9,140 nucleotides of DNA from Chloroflexota bacterium (GTDB taxonomy: Bacteria > Chloroflexota > Dormibacteria > CF-121). The stretch spans positions 1-9,140 of the forward strand of contig VBGO01000040.1 in assembly GCA_005882525.1 (NCBI GenBank). The letters are read 5' to 3'. Below the pieces are notes generated by a model. It made no database searches. It was not told where the DNA came from and saw nothing but the letters and a program-made list of their open reading frames with translations. A program made the translations under genes and the position numbers. Below, one piece after another: positions 1 to 5,417 of the stretch (the first letter of the stretch is position 1; each line of letters starts with the position of its first letter).

Positions 1-1830
1 CTTCGCGAACTGTGCGTCGGGCGCCAGCGCGTCGTCGCCGAGGCGCAAGTAATTCGCGAGCGCGCCGAGGATGTGCTCCGGGTTTTCGGACCAGCGCTCG
101 ACGCCGATGTCGATCTCGCCAATCGATCGAAAGCCGTAACGGGCGAGGAATGATTTGAGGCCGGACTGCAGGCGCGGGGGTAGCGTACCGCGTCTATAGG
201 CGGCCGCCAGCTCGGCTGGCGTGCGCCGGATCAGCGCCTCCCGTGAGTCCGAATCGGCGCGGACATCGGTGCACAAAGCCCACAGCGCCAGGTCCATCTC
301 GGTGGTTGGGTTGTGCAGCGCGCCGCGAGTGATGGTCTGCACCTCGTCCATCCGCGCCTTGCCACGCAGCAGCCGTACCGCCAGGGCGAACGAGAGCATC
401 GCCGGCATGATGGTCCCGATCATCCGCGGGAACATCCGCGGCGACACCGTCAGGATCAGACGCTCGAACGCGTCCAGGCGCTGCTCCGAGGTCGCATCTT
501 CGGGCAGATCGACACGTGCGAACTCCTCGATCTCGCGGACGTAACGCGCGCGGGTCACCTCCGGTGACCGCAGGACTCGCAGCGCGGAGTGAGGGACGCC
601 TGCCCGCATCAGCGCTCCGGCAATCGCGCGCACCGAACGCAAACGGGAGCGCCTGGCGAGGGAGAGACGCGGATCAGAAGCGAGCTGGACGAGAACAGCC
701 GAGCTTCGCGCCTCGCCCATTGATGTCAGGGTCACGAATGCGCGACGGCCGACCGGATCCCGGACGATTGACGTCACGTCGATGTAAAGCCTCATTCCGG
801 GCTCCTTGAGGATCTGGGAGCCGGCCACCAGATCGTCGACCGGGAATCCAAACATGGCGGACACGGCGCCGCTCAGGAGGCGGAAGAACTGGACGCCCAT
901 CGGCGTGATCGGCTCGAAGTAGCCCTGGAAAACGCTGCCTGAGAAGTAGACGCGAAGCTCCTTTTGCGGATCTGGCGCATCCTCGGGCAAGGGATATAGC
1001 GTCGTGATCGGACGCGACTGGACGAGCCAGACATGCCGCTCCTGGTCGAGCGCGAATTCGATGTCCTGCGGTGCCTTGAAGTGGCGCTCGACGCGATCCC
1101 CGAACTCCGCAAGGGTGAGCACCTCCTGGTCGGAGAGGACGGACCCCTGGCCGGCGGCCGGGCGCTGGACCACCTGGTGGCTCGCGATGTCGACCGCATA
1201 GTGGTCGGGGTTGACCGCGCCGCCGACAAGCTTTTCGCCGAGACCCGCGACCGCGTCGATCGCCGCGTGCCGGCGCTGTCCGGTGACGGGGTCGGCGGTG
1301 AAGAGGACGCCCGCCGCGGAGGCATCCACCATCTCTTGCACGACCACGGCAAGGCTGACCCTTTTGTCGTCGACGCCATTTGCACGCCGGTAGGCGACCG
1401 CTCGCTCGTTCCACAGCGACGCCCAGCAGCGGGGGATCGCGTCGAGGAGGCTGTCCACGCCGGAAACGTCGAGGTAGGTGTCCTGCTGGCCCGCGAACGA
1501 AGCGCCAGGCAGGTCCTCGGCTGTGGCCGACGACCGCACGGCGACGCGCCCAGCGTCGAGTGCGGCGTAAGCCCTGCGCGCGGCGTTAGCGATCGCTTCG
1601 GGCATCGCTGCGGCGCGTAGCCGCTCCGCAGCCTCGGCCGGTCGTGCCGGGTCGACGCCCGCCCCCTCCGCGGCCAAGGCGTAGGCGCGGGTCGTCAGCA
1701 CGAACCCATTGGGCACTGGAAAGCCGGCCCTTAGCAGTTCGCCGAGGTTTGCGCCCTTGCCGCCCACGAGCGCCACAGCCCCTCGGTCGGTGTCGGCGAG
1801 GTAGACCGTCAGCGGCGCCGCACCGTCCAC
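1..1830 (-). CDS. PEP synthase / rifampicin phosphotransferase-like enzyme, N-terminal 610 codons (3' end outside window)
   Basis: The frame is open and uninterrupted from a GTG at 1830 to the window edge. Residues 1-280 form a PPDK_N-type ATP-grasp domain. It shows the glycine-rich VGGKGANLGELL with K25, the VRSSATAEDLPG segment with R99, QEM and FTADPVTG near 165-184, and the closing QDIEF...VQSRPIT with E258, Q271 and R273. These match the nucleotide-binding positions of the family. From about 285 a helical middle domain follows (GYFEPITPMGVQFF, then LYIDVT). That layout resembles rifampicin phosphotransferases (ATP-grasp, substrate domain, swivelling His domain) more than pyruvate phosphate dikinase. 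The C-terminal phosphohistidine domain should lie left of base 1. The family moves a phosphate from ATP via a His to a cytosolic substrate. Whether this one uses pyruvate, a rifamycin or something else cannot be told. An in-frame TGA lies 8 codons before the GTG, so the start must lie close by. It is divergent from the dehydrogenase. Confidence 0.9.
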   Translation of the reverse strand, partial: MDGAAPLTVYLADTDRGAVALVGGKGANLGELLRAGFPVPNGFVLTTRAYALAAEGAGVDPARPAEAAERLRAAAMPEAIANAARRAYAALDAGRVAVRSSATAEDLPGASFAGQQDTYLDVSGVDSLLDAIPRCWASLWNERAVAYRRANGVDDKRVSLAVVVQEMVDASAAGVLFTADPVTGQRRHAAIDAVAGLGEKLVGGAVNPDHYAVDIASHQVVQRPAAGQGSVLSDQEVLTLAEFGDRVERHFKAPQDIEFALDQERHVWLVQSRPITTLYPLPEDAPDPQKELRVYFSGSVFQGYFEPITPMGVQFFRLLSGAVSAMFGFPVDDLVAGSQILKEPGMRLYIDVTSIVRDPVGRRAFVTLTSMGEARSSAVLVQLASDPRLSLARRSRLRSVRAIAGALMRAGVPHSALRVLRSPEVTRARYVREIEEFARVDLPEDATSEQRLDAFERLILTVSPRMFPRMIGTIMPAMLSFALAVRLLRGKARMDEVQTITRGALHNPTTEMDLALWALCTDVRADSDSREALIRRTPAELAAAYRRGTLPPRLQSGLKSFLARYGFRSIGEIDIGVERWSENPEHILGALANYLRLGDDALAPDAQFAK

Positions 1831-1837
1831 GACGGCC

Positions 1838-1843
1838 AGACTA
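1838..1843 (-). promoter_or_regulatory. Candidate -10 box (TAGTCT) for the PEP-synthase-like gene
   Basis: On the minus strand TAGTCT fits the TANNNT pattern and is followed by 7 nt and then the GTG start at 1830. This spacing puts the transcription start at or next to the start codon, so the mRNA would be leaderless. A stretch GAGGGACGAG lies upstream, but it is too far from the GTG for normal Shine-Dalgarno use. No convincing -35 box is seen; TGCCAT 18 nt upstream is weak. Inference from spacing. Confidence 0.4.
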
Positions 1844-1899
1844 CTCGTCCCTCAACCGTCCATGGCATACGAGCGGGCCGATCGAGGTGCCGCATCGTG

Positions 1900-1929
1900 T
1901 TGGCGCATCGGCGCGATGCGCACTAGAGT
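1900..1929 (+). promoter_or_regulatory. Promoter of the dehydrogenase gene with an embedded 19-bp palindromic operator
   Basis: TTGGCG (1900-1905) and TAGAGT (1924-1929) are separated by 18 bp, and TAGAGT ends 8 nt before the GTG start, which suggests a leaderless transcript. The space between the boxes is filled by a perfect inverted repeat, GCGCATCG-gcg-CGATGCGC (1903-1921), overlapping the end of the -35 box. A further GCATCG half-site lies at 1892-1897. A protein bound there would block RNA polymerase. The regulator is unknown; no complete repressor gene lies next to it. Confidence 0.55.
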
Positions 1930-1937
1930 TCCGAGTC

Positions 1938-2912
1938 GTGCGAGCAGTCGTCTTCGACCGGTACGGAGGTCCAGACGTCCTGCACATCGAAGATGTAGAA
2001 AAGCCCCTCCCCAGGGACGACGAGGTCCTGGTCCGGATCTACGCCGTCGCGGTGACGCGCGCCGATTGCGCGACACGCCAAGCCAATCGCAACAGCGGCC
2101 GTGGCTTCGAGCTTGTGAGTCGCGCCATCTTCGGCCTTCTGCGGCCGCGGCAGCCGATCCTTGGCGGCGATTTCTCCGGCGTGGTCGAGGCCGTCGGGCC
2201 GGCAGTCAAGGAGTTCGCGGCCGGGGACGAGGTTTTCGGCAGTACCGGCTTTAGATTTGGCGCCTACGCGGAGTTCATCTCGAGGCCGGAGAGCTCACGC
2301 ATGACGCGAAAGCCAAAGAATCTCAGCCACGTCGAGGCTGCGGGGATCACCGATGGCGGCCTCTACGCACTCAGCCCACTCCGCGCAGGCAATGTGAAGA
2401 ACGGAGATTCAGTTCTCGTCTACGGCGGGTCGGGCGCCATCGGCACCGCGGGCGTCCAACTGGCAAAGTATTTCGGCGCTCACGTGACGGCGGTCACGAG
2501 TACAAAGAACCTGGAGCTCGTGAAGTCGCTCGGCGCCGACGATGTCATTGACTACACCAAGGAAGACTTCACCGAGAACGGCCAGAGTTACGACGTCATC
2601 TTCGACGCTGTAGGAAAGCACTCTTTCGTGAGGAGCCGCGACTCATTAAAGCCGGGCGGGCGGTTCCTGCCCACCGACGGATTCGACAACTTCTGGCGCG
2701 TGCTCACTACGCGCTCCCAGGACAAGAAGGTGATCTTCCCGGCTCGTGCAGCGACGAAAGAGGATGTCGTCTTCCTCAAGGAGCTAATCGAGGCCGGTAG
2801 ATACCGAGTAGTGATCGACCGCACTTACGCGCTCGGCGAGGTGGTCGAGGCGCATCGGTATGTTGACACTGAGCAGAAGGTCGGAAACGTGATCATGACT
2901 GTCGCCGACTAG
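1938..2912 (+). CDS. Zinc-free NAD(P)-dependent medium-chain dehydrogenase/reductase (quinone oxidoreductase-like)
   Basis: This is a 324-residue cytosolic oxidoreductase of the MDR superfamily (COG0604 type), a normal length for quinone oxidoreductase/enoyl-reductase members. Residues 1-130 form the GroES-like catalytic domain: RAVVFDRYGGPDVL at the start, LGGDFSGVVEAVG near 75-87, and AGDEVFG near 95-101. A Rossmann nucleotide-binding domain follows, with YGGSGAIGTAGVQLAK at 162-176 and SLGADDVIDYTKEDF near 197-211. The catalytic-zinc ligands and the four-cysteine structural zinc lobe of alcohol dehydrogenases are missing, so reduction of a quinone or an activated double bond is likelier than alcohol oxidation. 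The substrate is unknown. GTG at 1938 is chosen because homology begins there and a -10 box precedes it; the frame stays open further upstream, but that part looks like non-protein sequence. It lies 107 bp from, and divergent to, the PEP-synthase-like gene. Confidence 0.9.
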   Translation: MRAVVFDRYGGPDVLHIEDVEKPLPRDDEVLVRIYAVAVTRADCATRQANRNSGRGFELVSRAIFGLLRPRQPILGGDFSGVVEAVGPAVKEFAAGDEVFGSTGFRFGAYAEFISRPESSRMTRKPKNLSHVEAAGITDGGLYALSPLRAGNVKNGDSVLVYGGSGAIGTAGVQLAKYFGAHVTAVTSTKNLELVKSLGADDVIDYTKEDFTENGQSYDVIFDAVGKHSFVRSRDSLKPGGRFLPTDGFDNFWRVLTTRSQDKKVIFPARAATKEDVVFLKELIEAGRYRVVIDRTYALGEVVEAHRYVDTEQKVGNVIMTVAD

Positions 2913-3024
2913 GCCTTTGCGCCCTCCGCGGACTCATGCCCCACTGCACGTGTTTGCGCCAACGACACACAAACTCGGAGGTTGATTGTCTCAGTCGGCT
3001 ATCGCTTGCGCACCTTCAACATGT

Positions 3025-3165
3025 TCAGCCGCACAGCTTCGAGAATGACGCCTTCAACGCGGCCTCATCGACAGCATCACCTTCATGGAAGTCGATAGCG
3101 CGAACTGAGTTGCTGTCTAGTCTCGCGTTGAAAAGTTTCTTAGAAGAAGTGGCGAGCCTTGCAAT
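3025..3165 (-). pseudogene. C-terminal remnant of a DUF1801-like gene
   Basis: On the minus strand 46 codons and a TGA at 3025-3027 encode a peptide with SSKKLFNARLDSN, VRAIDFHEGD and VDEAALKA. I recognise this as like the C-terminus of DUF1801-type small proteins, where an H-E-G/D-D stretch followed by DEAxL is typical. No start codon or N-terminal part is present. The similarity stops around 3165, inside the PadR promoter, and the same frame hits a TAG at 3181-3183. The gene therefore appears to have lost its 5' part where the PadR operon now begins. The family assignment is from memory and moderate; an unrelated chance frame is possible but less likely given how protein-like the peptide is. 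Confidence 0.5.
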
Positions 3166-3187
3166 GCAAGGATCCTTGCGCTACAGT
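3158..3187 (+). promoter_or_regulatory. PadR operon promoter overlapped by palindromes (likely autoregulatory operator)
   Basis: TTGCAA (3159-3164) and TACAGT (3182-3187) are 17 bp apart, a good sigma-70-type pair, and TACAGT ends 7 nt before the GTG at 3195. Two overlapping palindromes cover the promoter: CTTGCA-a-TGCAAG (3158-3170) and the perfect CAAGGATCCTTG (3167-3178). Together they give three half-sites CCTTGC / GCAAGG / CCTTGC. PadR proteins are dimeric winged-helix repressors that usually bind palindromes at their own promoters, so autorepression is the simplest reading. That binding is inferred, not shown. Confidence 0.65.
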
Positions 3188-3194
3188 ATCGCCG

Positions 3195-3536
3195 GTGCCG
3201 ATCGATGGCCTCGCCACACAGCTTCGGAAAGGAGTCATCGAGTACTGCGTGCTGGCGATGCTCAAGGAGATGCCGCGCTATGGCGGAGAGGTGATCCAGA
3301 TGTTGCGTGCCAGGGGTGAGCTCGTGGTCAGTGAAGGGACGATCTATCCCCTGCTGAGCCGCATGCGCTCCGAGGGTCTGGTCGAGACGGAGTGGCGCGA
3401 TACACCCGGCGGCGCACCGCGGCGCTACTACCGGCTGAGCCGTTCCGGCCAGAAGGCTGTGGCCCAGTTCCGCGACGAGTGGTTCAGGTTTCGCGACTCG
3501 GTGGACACCATCTTTCGGAACGGAGCACGACAGTGA
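3195..3536 (+). CDS. PadR-family transcriptional regulator
   Basis: This 113-residue protein is almost entirely a PadR winged-helix DNA-binding domain and lacks the long C-terminal domain of PadR-s1 members, so it is of the short PadR-s2 type. Family hallmarks are visible: LRKGVIEYCVLAMLKEMPRYGGE at 10-32, the recognition-helix segment EGTIYPLLSRMRSEGLV at 47-63, and the wing GGAPRRYYRLSRSG near 72-85. The GTG at 3195 is chosen over an in-frame ATG at 3159 because that ATG lies inside the -35 region, and the -10 box ends 7 nt before the GTG. It is the first gene of a three-gene operon; its TGA overlaps the next ATG by one base. Short PadR genes next to HAAS/DUF1700 membrane proteins are a recurring pair, in which PadR is thought to repress the operon in answer to an unknown signal. 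Confidence 0.92.
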   Translation: MPIDGLATQLRKGVIEYCVLAMLKEMPRYGGEVIQMLRARGELVVSEGTIYPLLSRMRSEGLVETEWRDTPGGAPRRYYRLSRSGQKAVAQFRDEWFRFRDSVDTIFRNGARQ

Positions 3537-4105
3537 TGACCGCAGGCCACGCCAGGCAATTGGTGGACGAATATCTGCAGCGCCTGGAGCGAGAACTGAC
3601 CGACCTGTCCCCTGACAGCCGCAACGAGATCATCGACGAGATTCGCCGCCACATTGCGGAGGAGCGCGGCGGCCTGGCCGACGAGTCCGACGCCGCCCTC
3701 ATGAACCTTCTGGAGCGCCTCGGCGACCCCGCCGACATTGCAGCCGAAGCCCGCGGCGGCGAAAAGGCGCGAACCTCTGTTGCCACGACCCGGCGCTTCG
3801 GGACCTTGGAGGTGCTTGCGCTCATCCTGCTGGTGGCCGCCTGGCCTGTCGGAGCGATCCTGCTCTGGGTCTCGAAAACCTGGACCACCCGCGAGAAGCT
3901 GCTAGGCACCCTGATTCCCCCAGGCGGATATCCAGGCGTGCTCCTCATCATGTCTACGTTTCGCTGGATCACCGCGGCCTCCGAAGCCGGTCCGGCCTGG
4001 GTCGACGTGACGGTCGGCGCCGTTCTCTTCACCATCAGCCTGGTGGCGCTGATCACTCCCGTGGGCATGATCATCTACCTCGCCACGCGCCTGAGAGCCC
4101 GTTGA
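3536..4105 (+). CDS. HAAS/DUF1700-like membrane protein
   Basis: This 189-residue protein has an N-terminal helical domain (about 1-75: VDEYLQRLERELTDLSPDSR, EIIDEIRRHIAEE, ALMNLLERLGDPADIAAEAR). That pattern is typical of HAAS/DUF1700 domains, found in proteins encoded beside PadR regulators. A C-terminal membrane part follows, with hydrophobic segments near 90-112, 125-143 (less hydrophobic) and 157-183. The likely place is the cell membrane with the HAAS domain in the cytoplasm; the biochemical role is unknown. ATG at 3536 overlaps the PadR stop (TGATG) and has GGAG 10 nt upstream; an in-frame GTG at 3533 with 7-nt spacing is an alternative start. Translational coupling to padR is likely. 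The frame is open upstream inside padR, but that part is not protein-like. Confidence 0.85.
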   Translation: MTAGHARQLVDEYLQRLERELTDLSPDSRNEIIDEIRRHIAEERGGLADESDAALMNLLERLGDPADIAAEARGGEKARTSVATTRRFGTLEVLALILLVAAWPVGAILLWVSKTWTTREKLLGTLIPPGGYPGVLLIMSTFRWITAASEAGPAWVDVTVGAVLFTISLVALITPVGMIIYLATRLRAR

Positions 4106-4821
4106 GATCGCCGAAGATCTTGGCCCGAATCGCGGGCTCGCTCTATCTGCTGGCCAGCGTTTGTTTCGTGGCAGCGATCGCGATCCGCTCGAGCATCGAG
4201 GGTTCGGGCGGCGGCTCGGGCCTGATCGACAGGATCCGAGCGTCGACGTCACTGTTCCGCGTCAGCCTGACCATCGACCTGATATCGGGAACATTTTTTC
4301 TGCTCGCGGGCATGGCTCTGTACCTGCTGCTGCGCCACGTCGACCGGCTTGCGGCCGCGGCGATGGTAGTGCTAGTCGCTATCGAGATCGTCGTGATCTA
4401 CCTGAGCGACATCAACCTCTACAACGTGCTGACCATCGCCACCAACCCCGCCTACATCCAGGCGTTCGGCGCCCCGGCGTCAAATGCGCTCGCCTCGCTG
4501 TTCGTCGACGCCCATGCCAACGGGCTCGTGATCGACGAGATGTTCTTCGGCCTGTGGCTCGTTCCGCTCGGCTACCTGGTCATTAGGTCTCGCCAGATCC
4601 CGTGGCTCGTGGGCGCACTGCTGCTAGTCGCCGCGATGAGCTGGATCGGACAGTTCCTAGCCAATCTTCTTGCGCCCGACCTTCCCTATGTGTTCGAGGT
4701 CGGTCAGGTCGGCGGCGCCGCCGAGTTCGTCTTCGTCGTGTGGTTGTTGATCTTCGGGGTCAAGGCAACCGGCGCGGGCCCTTGCGATTCGGCACCATCT
4801 GTTCCAGCCCGAACACGATGA
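4102..4821 (+). CDS. DUF4386 family six-helix membrane protein
   Basis: This 239-residue integral membrane protein belongs to DUF4386, a family without known function. It opens with RSPKILARIAGSLYLLAS and contains the family block FVDAHANGLVIDEMFFGLWLVPLGYLV at about 134-160. About six hydrophobic segments appear near 12-28, 55-78, 84-104, 140-162, 168-194 and 205-223. The start is a TTG at 4102 that overlaps the upstream TGA by four bases (TTGA). I chose it because the family begins with this MRSPK-like stretch and the overlap suggests coupled translation. The last 17 or so residues, after LLIFGVK, are polar, unlike the family, and antisense to the remnant at 4760-5055, so the natural C-terminus was probably extended. 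Third gene of the PadR operon; no terminator was found after it. Confidence 0.88.
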   Translation: MRSPKILARIAGSLYLLASVCFVAAIAIRSSIEGSGGGSGLIDRIRASTSLFRVSLTIDLISGTFFLLAGMALYLLLRHVDRLAAAAMVVLVAIEIVVIYLSDINLYNVLTIATNPAYIQAFGAPASNALASLFVDAHANGLVIDEMFFGLWLVPLGYLVIRSRQIPWLVGALLLVAAMSWIGQFLANLLAPDLPYVFEVGQVGGAAEFVFVVWLLIFGVKATGAGPCDSAPSVPARTR

Positions 4822-5055
4822 GGTCGGCCGTGTCGCGCCACCAGCGGTCGGAATTGCGAGCCAGAAGCCGACCATCTCGTGAGCGCTCCTGACGATGTTC
4901 GGCAACTCGTCGGGAGGCAGGCTCAGCTGGACGAGCTCGACTCGCGCTCGTCTTGCGAGACTATCGGAAGACTCGGCAACCGTAAGGATCCAGCAGCCGA
5001 AGACCTCAGGTTCGTGAAGGCATTCAGCGCAGGCTCGCCGACGTAGCCACAGCGA
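4760..5055 (-). pseudogene. Decayed gene remnant, frameshifted, possibly a TetR-type C-terminal domain
   Basis: Two minus-strand frames join into one protein-like sequence. The first runs from 5055 (after a TAG at 5056-5058) to 4855 and includes HEPEVFGCWILTVAESSDSL and AHEMVGFWLA. After a single missing base near 4853-4854 the second frame, 4852 to the TGA at 4760-4762, continues DRWWRDTADLIVFGLEQMVP and ends RKGPRRLP. The amphipathic helices ending in a VFGLEQ-like segment recall the ligand domain of TetR regulators, but I do not recognise the family firmly. The start and N-terminus are missing. It converges on, and overlaps by 62 bp, the end of the DUF4386 gene. The frameshift and lost 5' end argue for a dead gene. 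Confidence 0.5.
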
Positions 5056-5140
5056 CTATTGGCATGACCCGTTAACGCTGTTCAGGTGGCTTCCCGTGGA
5101 ATCCGTGACCTCAACGTGACGCGAGTCCCTGTCAGCCAGC

Positions 5141-5184
5141 CGGAATCGCCCGAGTTTGAACTCGAAATTGGTCCGGGGGCCCGG
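5141..5184 (+). repeat. Left copy of a ~43-bp imperfect direct repeat at a tRNA-Pro 3' end (candidate att site)
   Basis: This stretch matches 8934-8975 in the same orientation. CGgAATCG is followed by a 23-bp block with 17 identical bases, then GGGGGCCCGG identical in both, with about two one-base gaps. It contains a palindrome CGAGTT-tg-AACTCG (5151-5164) and ends in what reads, on the minus strand, as a tRNA 3' end with CCA. Direct repeats ending in tRNA sequence commonly mark the ends of elements that integrate at tRNA genes. An interspersed repeat family is the alternative. Confidence 0.55.
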
Positions 5185-5215
5185 GATTTGAACCCAGGGC
5201 CTCACGGTCCCGAAC
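5169..5215 (-). other. tRNA-Pro(CGG) 3'-half fragment, not a complete tRNA
   Basis: Read on the minus strand this 47-nt stretch contains the 3' part of a tRNA. It has TT-CGG-GA as anticodon loop with G37 (as in proline tRNAs), the stem half CCGTG and variable loop AGGCC. The T-stem CTGGG/CCCGG encloses the perfect T-loop TTCAAAT. The acceptor half GCCCCCG and a CCA end follow, with one extra G before ACCA. The upstream bases do not pair (CAGAG where CACGG is needed), and no D-arm or 5' acceptor strand is present. It is the piece typically left by a tyrosine integrase that crosses over in the anticodon loop. Fragment identity is fairly sure; function as a tRNA is excluded. Confidence 0.65.
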
Positions 5216-5417
5216 TCTGAGACTCTCCGTCCAGAAACGGCGATTTTGAGCGCTTTCGATTCGAAACTTCGACGTCTCGGCCGGAATGCGTCCAGATGCG
5301 CTGCGGTTTTTCCGCTGGATTACTAGACGAACGTCTAAATGACGAATAGGGAGATAGCCAGCGCACGCACTCCTCGTGACGCCCTCGGCGGCCGAAGTGC
5401 TGACCGCGCCGAGCGAC
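5216..5417. other. Non-coding stretch between the tRNA fragment and the regulator gene
   Basis: I see no gene here in any frame. It holds a small inverted repeat TTTCG-att-CGAAA (5254-5266) and the palindrome at 5324-5337 listed separately. No rho-independent terminator for the minus-strand regulator gene ending at 5418 was found. Confidence 0.5.
5324..5337. promoter_or_regulatory. Palindrome TAGACG-aa-CGTCTA, TetR-operator-like
   Basis: A perfect 6+6 bp inverted repeat with a 2-bp centre, flanked by an AT-richer stretch (TAC before, AATGACGAATA after). The form of two AGACG half-sites around a two-base centre is common for TetR-family operators. No intact TetR gene is in the window. The frameshifted remnant at 4760-5055 would, if TetR-like, have had its promoter close to here, but the tRNA fragment now lies between them. 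It is therefore perhaps an orphan operator. Confidence 0.35.

Noticed and set aside
674..1414. Long minus-strand open frames (674-1414, 873-1385) and plus-strand frames across 1033-1620
   Set aside because: They are Arg/Ser/Pro-rich, low in hydrophobic pattern, and lie within the PEP-synthase-like gene, whose own frame carries clear family motifs.
1644..1937. Upstream extension of the dehydrogenase frame to 1644
   Set aside because: The extension is Pro/Arg-rich, antisense to the 5' end of the PEP-synthase-like gene, and homology begins at the GTG at 1938 behind a promoter.
2936..3319. Open frame 2936-3319 on the plus strand
   Set aside because: No family features; it runs antisense to the DUF1801-like remnant and into the PadR gene.
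3392..3535. Longer start for the HAAS gene at 3392
   Set aside because: The added part is the shifted frame of padR; the family N-terminus and GGAG support 3533/3536.
5111..5120. TCAACGTGAC shared with 7835-7844
   Set aside because: A 10-base match between two places in a 9-kb GC-rich window is expected by chance and the contexts differ.
5169..5240. A complete functional tRNA on the minus strand
   Set aside because: No D-arm or 5' acceptor strand, a mismatched anticodon stem and one extra base before CCA.
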